Source: Cinnamomum chago
Taxonomy: Eukaryota; Streptophyta; Magnoliopsida; Laurales; Lauraceae
Assembly (NCBI GenBank): GCA_038049695.1
Contig: CP142451.1
Location: 7,128,001 to 7,192,000 of the forward strand
Length of the DNA: 64,000 bases
Direction: 5' to 3'
Shown: one piece after another, positions 1-13,000 of the stretch
Numbering within the stretch: position 1 is the first letter of the stretch
Layout: each line of letters begins with the position of its first letter
Notes under the pieces: generated by a model
What the model was told of the DNA's origin: nothing
The model's database searches: none
What the model saw: the letters and a program-made list of their open reading frames with translations, nothing else
Translations under genes and position numbers: made by a program

Positions 1-1081
1 ACAATGTATTGTCTGAACTCTTGACGTCTTCAGCTACAGCTACGGGTGGGTCCTTGTCGTAGGGTCGCCGAAAGTGCATGGCAGTTGTCTTCCACTTTCT
101 TCTGTTTTGTCCATTAGGTTAAAGAAAACAGTTTACCAAGACCCATTTGTTTTTATGGAATCAAATTTCTAATGATTCATGGATTATTTAAAGGTAGGGA
201 CGAAGGATATAAGGGGACCTACGGTACGTAGGAGGAATCTGATTTTCCTATAATATGATTTACTATGCAATGGCTGGGTATGCCTTTTCCATCTCCTATT
301 TATCCATTGAGGGAGATTATTTGATGTAGACTTCCATGTGATTGTTAGCATGGCCATTCTCCTACACATAACCCATTCTTGATCAAGATTCTTTCTATAT
401 AGGTCCCACTTGTGATTGGTTTAAACCAGCTCATATATTGTTCTTGTCAGGTTAGGTATATCATAATTAATGCATCTACAAGCATAGAAACCTAGCTCAT
501 CAGCCAGATACACCCAAGTTTTCCGGAAGAAACAGATGTACCAAACTGGATCATCCGAAAGGAAACACAGAACTGGTAGATCACAACTGTGCAACTCGAA
601 CTCATTCAAGTAACATATCACCAATCATTCCAAGAAAAAGAAAAATCTGATCATATAGCTTCTACCATTACATGCCCCTTTCGAAGAGCTTTTTGGTGTG
701 ATCAGTCTCACCTTTGTCAGATGAGTGGACCACCATATGATTGACCGATCTATGGACAAAGGATATGGGGGAGGATTTGAATGAATTGTCAGTCACCTTT
801 TTCATTCAGCTCCCTCTCATTTCTTTTCACTTAAAATTCTTCATATTTAAATACAAGCTTCTCTAGGAGTTCTTATCACTAATAACATGCTCACGGGAAA
901 TCAATTTCCTTGTCCCAAGGAAAATGTCAATTGTAAGAGAAAACACTATCTTACAGTTATGCTAATCCAACCAATATTTTCAATTCAGTAAAATATGAAC
1001 GCTGGTAAAATAAATATCCCTATCCTATTCGAAAAATTATCTCTGTATTCTATTGAGCACATCATCATTGCCAAATAGATA
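1..1081. other. 3' flank of the protease gene, no gene seen
   Basis: This stretch follows the stop codon of the protease gene at 1082. It should hold the 3' UTR and poly(A) signal (minus strand), but I see no clear AATAAA on that strand. Only short random open frames occur, and I recognise no repeat. Confidence 0.5.
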
Positions 1082-4000
1082 TCAAACCATGTTGGGCCGC
1101 TGGGGAAGCAGAAGATTGTAGAACTTATCATGCAAGAAGAAACTCCGACCCTTGCTATCAACAGCCTTCTTCCATCCACACCACCCGCCATTCACAATCT
1201 TCTTAAGTTCATCACTACCGGTATAGTGAGGATCCAGGATAAGAAATGCGCAATCACCACTCACTTCATTGTAGTCAACTCCCAAGAGCGTATACGCAAG
1301 AACTCCCCCGCCTGTATTTACAAATGATAAGATTTAATGGGGCTATACACAGCATTCAACTTCAATAGCTTGTTTCCAATATAACAATAGAGTAGCAAAA
1401 TTACTGCCACTTGGCAGAGTGAAGATCCATATGCACACATAGCAATTATAAGCATGGGACCCACCTTGTTCCCAATGGGTAAAGTTGTGGCCCCATCTTA
1501 AGCCATTGGCTGGACAACTTCTCTCTCTTACTGGATGATAGTTTGTTGAATATACATTAGCCAATCAGATTAGGATCATCTTTTTGGTATGACATTTGGG
1601 ATATGCTCCAACAAATTTGGATTATGATATGGATAGGTTGTACCGAGGAATGAGCCATGGATAATTGGATATTCCATCCACTGAGAGTCACATTATAAGC
1701 TCCTGACCATCCAGTCTTATACCATTTTCTGTTAATTGTGGGAGGTCCCCATACTCTCAATAAAATTAGGATTATCTCATATGGAAGACTTTCTGTGCAG
1801 GGACCTTCCAAGGAAGTGAACCCAATTGTACAAGATTAAAATATGAAAAAGGTAGTTTTGGCAGTACTGACCAATCATAACAGGGGTTCCTTGTGTTTGG
1901 AAGTGCAGTGCAAGCTCACGGCATTTCTCAGGAAGCTCTACTCCAGATCTCACATTTATGATCTTGCAACTAACCTGTTGAAGCAAATGAATAAATAAAC
2001 AAATTGGTACTTTTCAGGTCTCTATTATTATGGAAATATAATAGTTAAAAGGTGCATCCACATCTTGCAAGATTAGCAGGCCAACGAAATTCATTGAAGG
2101 TGTCCACCAAGCCCTTCTTAGTACATGTACTAGATTTTCTCTAGGACTGCACTTTGAGCGGGGAAAACTCAACGTTGTCCAATGGATTCAAGACATGAGC
2201 ACTTCAGCTTTTAGGAATACATGCAACAAGGTGCCGCACACCTTTCTATGATTGCCCACCTTAGCATGCGTCAAGGCACATAAGGCATTTTGTGACTAGG
2301 CATGCCTTGGGTGATTTCTAAATCAAGGCCAAGAGCATGGTAACAGCACCTGACCATCGCATCTAAGATTTAAATCAGCCATGCATAAACCCCAAAGTAA
2401 CTGCCCCCATGACAAGCAGCAAACAGAATTAATCATGAGGAACAGATTACAAACCAGGTCATCGACTTCGATTCACTTTCCTTCATAGGTGCCCTAAACT
2501 GTACCACAATTATAGGAAAGATCACAAGTATAACCAGCACTTCAGGAAAACTGCCAACACCTCCAGAACAGATAGACATTAACTCAGACAGGAGCCAAAC
2601 AATTTCAGATGAAGAGAGATGGAGCCAGTTGGCACCTTGGAGATAAGAGATTAAAAAAAAGAAAAAAAAGAAAGAAAACGCCGACCTAATTATGTTCCTT
2701 CTAAAATTTGTCCAAAGGATTGATCAGAACCAGAACGAACCAGTAAGGATGACAAGAGATCCAAAAATACTCAGAATAAACATTGATCTATTGCTTGATC
2801 CTAATCGGTATTGATGAATAGCTGGAAAATTTATTTACTTGATCCCTAAATGACCAAACTTACCTCATGAAATGGGCATAGTAGCCACTTCATGCATAGT
2901 CCACGAAGCCTCATGCAGATTCTATTTTTCATATTTCATTGATATTTAAATCAGCAAGTAATTCAAGTCTAATAAACTAGTCACGTGGACACTTCACTAG
3001 TAAAACCTTTTCAGATGTTGATTGGGCTAGCTCACCTGAGGATCAAAATATCTGCATCTGGACATTGCACCCTTGACCCAAAGGAGAAGAAAGCAAAAGA
3101 AAGAGATCAAGAGAGAAGAATGAGAGGAGAAAAGTAATTGATACCATACATGACTCACTTCACAAACAATAAAGCTAATATTACAAAAATGACAAAAAAC
3201 ACTCCAATATACATAGCCGAGTCCAAGTTGACACAACCAAGTCGACTCGAATTGAGGAGATCTGAGTTCGCGCACTACCCATGTTTTACAATCTTGGTCA
3301 TAATATAATTGTAACCTGTTTCTTTATTTCTTCAATAACAAAACAAACATATAGAAAAACATTGGTTTCAACTTAATATCCTCAGAGCAATATAGAGGTT
3401 TCTATTTTCATATGATAGAAATTCATGGAATGAAACAACGTACTTACACCGAGCAGCTTATCCAAAACAAAGCTTAGTTCTATAGCTCCAATCCATTCAC
3501 GTGATCCAACAAAAGAGGGTTCCTTATCACCGATCTCTACAAGTGCCTGCTGGATTTCCCTGCAAATAGAAAATCATCTTTATCATTTTCTTGAACAATG
3601 TGTTTTTGTTTAGTAAAGGTGCCAATTTAAATCAACTAGCAGTTTGAAATATTTTTTTCACCCTAGACTTGTGGATAAACCCATTTACACCTATAAAATT
3701 ACTTTCTGTCCCAGTATGTCCTTTTGTTTATCCCAATATGTTTTACCCAAGAGTTTTTGGGAGTTTTTGGAGCAAAACCAGGTCAAAGGTGTTAGTGGAC
3801 TCAGTTATTGAAAATTTGAGAAGCTGTCGTCTACATGGAATCCCTCTGTCTAAGTTTTGAGATATCGGTTGTCCGGTTTATGGGGTGGCATACTTTGTAT
3901 TGCTAGTGTTGGGGATGAGTCTGGGTAAAGGGTGAGGTCTTTACTAAGTGAGTGAGTTTCAAAGTCGGGAATAGGAGTGAAGTCTAGTTTTAGTATGATG

Positions 4001-7000
4001 ACTGCGTGGGAGTAGGTCCTCTGTGTAGTCTGTCTCCTAGGGCTTCTACAATGGTGTCTAACAAGGAGTCTTTGGTCAATGACCGCCCTATGATTAGGGG
4101 GAATAATATGTCCTGGATAGTGTCATAGGAGAAGTCTGCATGAGTCTGAGCAGTCTCAGAGTGGGGAGTTATTTTCTTTCTAACAATTTTCTTGGCAGGG
4201 AGGACAAAGATTATCGCATCTGGAAGTCCTCTATTAGGCATTCTACTTAGAAGGGAGGGGCCTTCTCAATCTACATCTTCCTGGCTCCCGTGCACTTGTT
4301 TGGTTGGGTTTAGCTCCTCATGAGTGGAAGCATTTTGTCAGCTTGTAGGTCCAGGAAAGAAGTAAATTAAGAAAGAGAGGCTTAGCAGCATACAACATCT
4401 CAGATACATGTGTTTTATGTAGGAAGGAAGAGGAGACAATTAACCACTCATTCCCTCACTGAAGGTCACTTCTTGGTTTTGGAATCATTTTATTGGTAGA
4501 TGTGGGCAAAGATAGCGTTTTCCCAGCCATTTATCAGATGCGAGGTGGGTCATTTTATGGGTGTGGATTAATCATTCAGAGATCACCTCCTTTCGTGGTT
4601 CTTTAGTGCATTTGGATAGAAAGGAACAATCAGAATTTTAGAGGAACTTAGTCTTCAATTGAGACCCTTGTTTCGGTGGTGAGTCTCAGGGTCATGAAGT
4701 GGGCTTTGGCCAAGGAGTGTGCAAACCTCAAGCTGAATCACATTCTTCGTAACTGGGAAGCTTGCATGGAGTGTGCACTAGTGAGGGAGAAAAGGATGAT
4801 GAATCGGGCTCCTCCACAAAGTGATGGGTTGAAATTTAACATCGATGAGCAGCTCAGGAAAAGCTAGTGGTAGCAGGTATAGGAGGGGTCCTTCGCAATG
4901 ATAAGGAGAATCTTGCTCATTTTTACTAAAAGTGTGTGGAGGTAAAGGATTTGAATGAAGCGAAGTTGTTGGCTATTCTTGAAGCCTTCGTATAAATTTG
5001 GGTTACAATCAGGAAAGATTAGAGGTGCAGAGTGATTCATAAAATGTAGCTGGGTGGGTTCCCGATGAGAAGTCAAGGCCGTGGAAGTACTGGACTTACC
5101 TCAATGAAAGCAAACATTTGTCTTCTCAATTGTGGGTGTCTTTTCATCATGAGGTTCAATTTGCTAATAGCACGATGAAAGCGTTAGCCAAAGAGGGAGT
5201 GAATATGATTGTTCCTTGGGTTGGTTCCATTATGTAGGGATTTTGGGGTTTGGGTATATAGCTCTTATACCCTTGTTTTTTTTGTTGAGTTGTCTGTGGG
5301 ACACGCATGATCAAGAAAAAAATCATCCTTCTATCAATGCATGAATCATATTAAGAAAATGCAACACAGAATAAACAGCACTAATTCACAGAGCATCAGA
5401 TGTTCAAATTAGTATCAATTACCCTAAAAGCCTAGTGAATGGTATATATAAAGAAAATGGTCATTGGTGATTGAAAAGTAAGAATGACTTTAACATCAAA
5501 GTGCTGAAGTCGCCATTTGGGGAATAAGACTGCACATTATGTTTTGAATGATGCACCCTGCATACCCGTGAGAAGGGACTTCAATGGATTATGTTGGAAA
5601 CAAGTAGAAACCAAGATCTTTAGATATTGCGTACAGATCACTGCGGAAATAATCTTGAACTAATATGACTAAATCATACCTGCGAGATCTCTCTGATTTG
5701 ATCTCGATTTTACAGCAACCCGAAAACCTCAAGATCTTCTACTGTATTCCTATATGCTCGAACTCGCACCAGGTAGTGGGCCTTTTCTGCGAATTCTCCT
5801 CTGCTCTCCAAAACCGAGATTTCTCTCTTCTTATTCTTGTATGTTAACCCAGAGAGCAGTAACGCATATTTATAGGCTACAATAGGGACCTTAAGAAGGA
5901 AACAAGGATGGGCTTCTTATGGAAATAGGAAACCCTAATTCGACCCAAATTAGAATCCTAGTTCCATAAATTACAATTCAGTCCACTAAAGAATTATAAT
6001 TACACTCCTGTCCTTATTCTCAAAATAATATTTCGAGCTTCTTGTTATTAAATGCTTATTAATCTCTCCACGTTAAGATTTTAGATATCCATCGATTAAA
6101 TATAGATGATTAAATAATTACTGACATCTAAATTTAATCGATATTTTTATAATTCCTTGAGACCTTGCACTTAACTTATTTGATATGTCGGACACAAAGT
6201 CCACCTGCAAGGTTTGACATAATAAAAACTTAAAAGCTTCATCAAGGGGATATCATCAATCCCTATGACGAGACGTGAATTCCGTCAATAAACTAATATC
6301 CACCATACACGTAGTGTAGTCATCCAATTCATTGAGATTGTAGACCCATAAAAGATCTCACTCCTTCATAAATCAAAATGCCAAACACTAAATGTATGTG
6401 TCTATTATTTATGTCGGGATTAAGAGTATAAGCACTCATAATAACCATTAAGATGTTCATCATCTTATATAATCAGTATAAAGACAATAAACCCAAAAAC
6501 ACGGTCATGTTCAATACACACAAATCGTACTAGCATAATGAATTGAAACTATACTGTTTCCGGCAGCCAAGACAAGCCTACTGAAGCATCATGCTACAAT
6601 CATACCGATGGTGTGTCCAAATCCATCTAGATTGTGAACAACAACTTATATTCTATAAGAACCGACAAATAAGTCATCCGTGTGTAAGCAAAACTCTACA
6701 CACCAACTTGTCTACTTTGTAGAATAAAAGACACTCACATGCATAATAATTAATAATGCAACCATTTGCCAATATAAAATCTCAGTTAGATGAGAAGACA
6801 AAATATACTAAAAATGAACCAGTCAAAGACAAATACATAAAGTATGTTTTTAGTATAAATCTCCAACAAACTGCACATTATGTTTTGAATGATGCACCCA
6901 GCATACCCGTGAGAAGGGACTTCAATGGATGTGTACTTTTGGAGTCTAAACCATGAAATGATAGTTTGTAGAGAGCGATAAGCACATCCCCAGCCCTGGA

Positions 7001-10000
7001 TTCAAAAAAATGAATAATGAGAGAATGCATCTGCAAGTAAGAATGTAGAACACAAGGACTGAAGATGGCAACATCATCAGTGTCATCATTGTTGCCGTCA
7101 TCATCATCATTTTAGGCCCACCTATCCCATCAACCCGGGGCTGGCCTGATGATGGTAACAATTAGCCATAAAATTGAAGTACCATATGAAAGAACAAATA
7201 TAGCAATTCAAAGTCAATTGCAAGGGTCTACAGCACAAGCCATATAGTGGATGGAGCATAGCCTAAAATGCAAATATCATGCTGATTGGATAATGCTCAT
7301 TATTCAATTTGAGACCATCAATGAAGTGGAAGGTTAAGAATACAATGGTCAATGAACAATCATAGTGGATTGTTTACAGCATGAAGAAAAGCACATAGTA
7401 TATGCTTCACTTCCAATTTGAATACACAACAAGTAGAACTACAATAAATGTTAAAAGACTCATTACATTGTCATCAAATCCATCTTGAAGGTAATGATGA
7501 TATTCATAAGAACCTTCAACAAGTGAGACAAGGCCTCCAGAAACTGAAAAGTCACCAAAAACATAAGTTACTGCAAACAAGTCCAAAGCAGGCAATGGAA
7601 TATTTTTTTCAGAAACCTTATCAATGATCACTACAGTACATAAAATACATTCTATAAACTAGGAAAAAGAAGCTTTTGCCATAATTTATGCTCAGAGACT
7701 AACCCCCACTGCCAGGAATTTCTGTATGGACATCTTTAAGCAATTCAAAACCTGCAATTGCCATTTAAACAGGTATTACCACAAATTTAAATTTACTACG
7801 AAGAAATTTCAGAGAAAGCAGCTACTCATGATGATGTTGCCAATCCTGCACTGCAAGATTACCAGTTCTTGTTGAGCTGTTCCCTCTGGTACCCTTGGTA
7901 GAACCAAGATTGAGGGCATTAGCAGTGAGTAGAAGAGGCCGATCCAATGGTAATCCCAACCGCAGGTGTAGAGATCTTCTGATTTCAACTACACAGCAGA
8001 ACCACCAACATTAGCAAAAAGAAATAATAAGGTACCTGTGTAAACTGTGAATGTTTGAAATAAGGACACTGTGACTTGTACTTCTTTTCATTTTTTTCCA
8101 AGCAACTACCCTATTAACAAAGAACGTCCATGGAGTGGTTCTGCTATTTGCAACTAAGCATAGAAACTAGAGTCTTGTTTTTCAGGCAATGAGAACACAT
8201 CCCAGAAACCATTGTCTCTCTTGCTTGGTTGCTAGATTTCTCCCTTTAATTCTAAATCTATCATTGGAGACTTCACATATAAGTTATGCACAACCCTGAT
8301 TGGTGCCTATTATGTTCCAACAGCAGTCGAAACAATGGAGTTCCATTCACCTTGCAATGGAACTGCTGCATCTTTGTATTGTTTTCTTCTTTATGTTTCC
8401 ACTTCATTTCAGATTTTTTTTAATGGTTTTTACATTCACTTCATTTCAGAAAATGAAGCTAATATTTACTCGAGACTTGCGAACATTGCACCATGGATTG
8501 AAAACCAAAATATAAAATAAGTGCACTGTAATATACAACAAAGGAACTAAAAAGAAAAAAGATAATGTCAAAGTGAATTACATTTGCACATTAGTGTGTT
8601 CATTTTTCATCATTAGATAGATTTTTTTTTTCCAAACATTCCACTTTCATTTGTCAATCCGTGTGAGCACTTACTGTATTCTAATGTTCAGTGGTTGCCT
8701 TCTAAATGATGAACGGTGTTGCGTATGTGGGTGGGTAGGGGCGGGTGTGGTGGGGGGGTGGGGGGGGTGGTTTCAGAAATAGATGTTCAATAAACATAAT
8801 TTTCCCTTTGACAAATTTCCACATGTTCTCTCAAGTCATTGTTGCCATCACCATCATCATCCTAGCCTCATCCCCTACATCTAGGAACAACTTCTCTAAA
8901 AGCATTGAGTAGTATGCAATAATCTTACAAGTTAGGATCAGATTTGCAATTCAAATCAACCATGATTGCAATTTATGATCTCATTTTGGTTTAAGAAAAG
9001 AGAAAAAGACATTGCATGATTTATTCATAAGCATAGCTGAAAGACAATGCGAAAAACTTTTTGTTTTATTTTCCATATTTCCTGTGTACCATATGTTAAT
9101 TACAGCTTTGTATATTGTTTCCATATTATTAATTATCACTATTACTGATAAGTTAACAAGAGTTAGTGGCCCAGTCAAAGGTGCTCACTATTGCAAACTT
9201 GAGGTTGCAGGTTCAAGTCATGCTACCACTCCAAAAATAAATTTATTTGCTTCAAAGTGATAAGAGTTACGAAGAATAGTCAGAAGACCAGAAGCAGCAG
9301 AAGATAACTGGATCAAGAAGATGCACAACGCATTATAGGAATGCTCCATAGCATTTCTTAATGACCTTGGCTATCATAATTATCACTATGGTTCAAAATG
9401 CACTTTTATAGGAAAACTACAAAAACCCTCTTGCAGTAGAGTATGATGTCACAATTAGTTTCAAAATACCTTGTTTCATTTCCATTTCCCCATAACTGAG
9501 TTCATAGAAAGTTGTTATTGGATGTGACATGCCTGGAGGAAAGAAGTGATATGGACATAACTGCAAACATAACAGACTTGAGGATGTTATGGAACATACT
9601 GTAATAAATAGTGACACGGAAGGACAGAATTTGCATAAACAGAATATATCTGATTGTAAAAAGAGTATATGTCATTAGGAAATAAAGAATCGTAACATTG
9701 AAAAATCCAAAATTAATCAAATACAAAATGAAATTAGTAATGGCAATATATTAACAAATACTAGCCTCCCAAAGCCGTCTTGGTTGACGAAAAACATTCA
9801 AATCTTAATATGACATTAGCACACACATAATATTGGCGAGTTTTCAGTGACGGCCAGGCCATCCTTCAGCTTGGAACAGCCTGATCCATGGGGCCCACCT
9901 GGCATCCATATGATTAATATCAGCCCTTCGTGGCTCACCCTCATTACCACCTATGAATTAGCACTTAATCAAATTTGACAATCATCAAAGCTGTATAGAT

Positions 10001-13000
10001 CCCCTAATTGATAATGAGAATCTTGCATCCATCCTACTTTATGTGTTTTCTTTCTTTTTTGGTTAATCCTAATCTACCCTATTTTTCTTTAAAAGCACTA
10101 TTGAATGATAATTCCTTGTTCCAGTCAGAGTTTGAACCAGCTACCCAGCCTACCCCTAGACTCATATGTCCATTACCAACTGCAACAGCCAACAGGTAGT
10201 GTGACCATCCCACTTTATACGACTTGGATTTGGACAACTTGAAGCCCTCATAGCAGTACATCCTTGATCAAATGTTACATTTTTCACTCATGTGGGACCA
10301 AAGGCCAGACTGTTCCAAGCTTAGGAACGATTTGGCCATTTCTAAAGTGCCCATCTCCATGCCTCCCTGCCTAAATCAAATGCCCCATCAAAGTTTAACT
10401 AGATCCAGTCCTTTGGGATAGGCTCCAATGATTTAGAGGAGTTTCAACATCATCTAGCTTGTCTTCAAATCACGGGCCACTTTCCATTCGTGGTATAAGG
10501 TTAGACTTTTGGCTAGCACAGGTAGTGGAATCAGAGGATGCATTTGGAATAGATAGGACTTATGTGATTTCCAAATGTACCAAGCAATAGTAAGGCCTAT
10601 GGGCACTGGGCAGTCATTCTTGCTGGCCTCCCAGAACCACTGCTCAAAAGTTTGGGAGGACAGTGAAAAAGAAAATAAAATCTCAGATGTGGGTGCTTTA
10701 AGCCATATAGATTTTGAAAAGGAGCATTCTATTAGAAGGTCACCCTCATCCTCCCTGTTTGTTCAACAAAAAAGACAAACTCGGTCTATATTAGAAGATT
10801 TTTGCTAATAAGCTCCTCGTCAACAAGCAACTTCTCAAGGCCTTCCATGCAAAGAATTAGATTTTTGAGGGTAGGGGATGGGACCACATCTTTTTGCAAG
10901 GAAACTTGAGGAGCAATAGGAGAAATTACTAGTGATTGGTGTATGGTTTTGATCGAGCATGTTCCTATTGGTTCACTGTCCCAACACAGGATATATAGAC
11001 CCATAGTAAAACTGAAGAAATTTGATAGTCCCAGAAACAGAAAGTGCTTTTTTTCTCTGTATCTCATTCTACAATCTTGGCTGACAGAATAATCAACTCA
11101 TTGACAGTTTTACTTTTAGGACACGTTTGGTAACAAAATCTGCGGGGAAAAGATTTCCGCTTTCCACGATTTTATGCTATATCCAAGTATGGCAGCCGTA
11201 AATCATCGCTGATTTTTTGCGCCTAAAATCTGCGATCCATGAGATTTTGGGATCCGATCCTCCCCCATCAGGTATGCAAATCCTCCCTACAAAAGGGGTG
11301 GGTATAAAAGCCAAAATCCCCCCCTCCCAAAATAAACATTCTCTCAATTTCTTTATTTTGCCACTTATTCAATAAAAATGATAACATCCCATCCATGGAT
11401 TATAATCTGATTAATATATAATAATTGTGCCCCATCATTTTAATCATATGTGCACTAGTGATAATGGTTCTTAATTTGTTCAATATATAATGTGGCTTCA
11501 TCAATTCAATCATATGTCCACTTGTGATATGGAGCCTAAGTTTATTCAATAAAGTGGGCCCCATTTATTCAATCATACGTGCACTTGTGAGAAGGAGTCT
11601 TAGTTTGTCTTATATCAAGAAACGGGCCCCACTTGATACACTCATACTTCTTGGTCATGACTAACTTTCATGGGCCTCATATTAAGTAGGTTGTTTATTT
11701 TTCATGGATTTTGGTGTTCAACACCAAACATGAATTGAAGAAATCATCAATGTTTCCACATTTACAACCAAACGTGGAATTCAAGGAATCCTTAGCTATA
11801 TTAATCCTCAGCAAGGATTATCCTTTTCTAAGGGTAGACAGGAATCCTAAATCCCACAGATTCCTATCCTATTACCAAACGTGCCCTCAGTACTATATCA
11901 TATTGTAGTCCATCCTTGAGCAGGTAGTTAATTATAGGCATTACTCATTAGACCAGAATCCATTCGTCATTTGTCCCTTGGAACATTGATCCAATAGTTT
12001 ACAAAGTACACATATTTGGCATTTATGCTCCAACTTGAGGGGGAGTGTCGGAGCACCATCAACAGGTTAAGTAATCTTTCAATGTCCTTGTGAAGCGTCA
12101 CATAGAATTTACTACTTTCATTTAGTCAATTTCCTAATTGAATTCACTGTTCTTTCTTCATTTCCACTTTCACAACAAGATTCATATTGTAAATCATAAG
12201 ATTGACCCAAAAATCACAAGGTTATAAGAAAAATGAATTCATTTTAGCATTCATATTATTTTCAACAAGCTTTAATACAAGACATAGGATATTGATAAAA
12301 AAAAAAGATTTGTAAACTGATTAAACAATATTAAGACAGATAGGCAAGGGTGATCACTTTTTTCTTGAAAAAGCAAAAGGGTGAATAGTGTATTGCATGG
12401 TGGCCATAAACACTAAACAGAAAATGGTAATATAATTCAGTAGTAAAAGTAATGACATAGTCCCCAGCTGCAGCTCAGCTGGTTAGTGACACAACAACAA
12501 CTGTACCTGAGGATGTTCTGTTAGGAGACATGGCAAGAAAGCCTTCTTCAATGTGGCAAACTGGTCAACCAACCCTGGGATAATCAACTTAGAAACAGCA
12601 GAAGCCACAGGAAGGTCCTTTGAAGCATAACACAGCACATCAAGCTTAAGACTGACAAGTACAAGTCTTGCTGGTTCTGTAGCTGGAAAACAAATGTCAA
12701 GCACCCATGAAAATGAGTAAGAGTATCCAGTTTAATAAGCAGATTTGGGATAAAAAGACAAAATCATCATCATCATCATCAAAGCCTTGTCCCAACTATG
12801 TCGAGGTCGGCTAAATGAATTCTGTAGCCAAGACATACCAGGAAAATACTCCACAATAGGCACAGAAGGTTTTAGAGCACTTCTTGATTGATTGAGCAGG
12901 AAAGTTACTTGGATTGCATCTGCACTCTAACAAAAAGGAACTTTTAAGAATAAAATTGCTTATAATCTCCATTGCAACAATAACAATAAAGTGAAAGAAT

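Noticed and set aside
6756-6956. Small plus-strand frame at the solo LTR right end
   Set aside because: It crosses the LTR boundary and is antisense to the catalytic exon; shadow frame.
12766-12780. Repeats that could suggest a CRISPR array (ATC runs, 42-bp repeats at 30069)
   Set aside because: Simple or tandem repeats without unique spacers, in a plant nuclear context.
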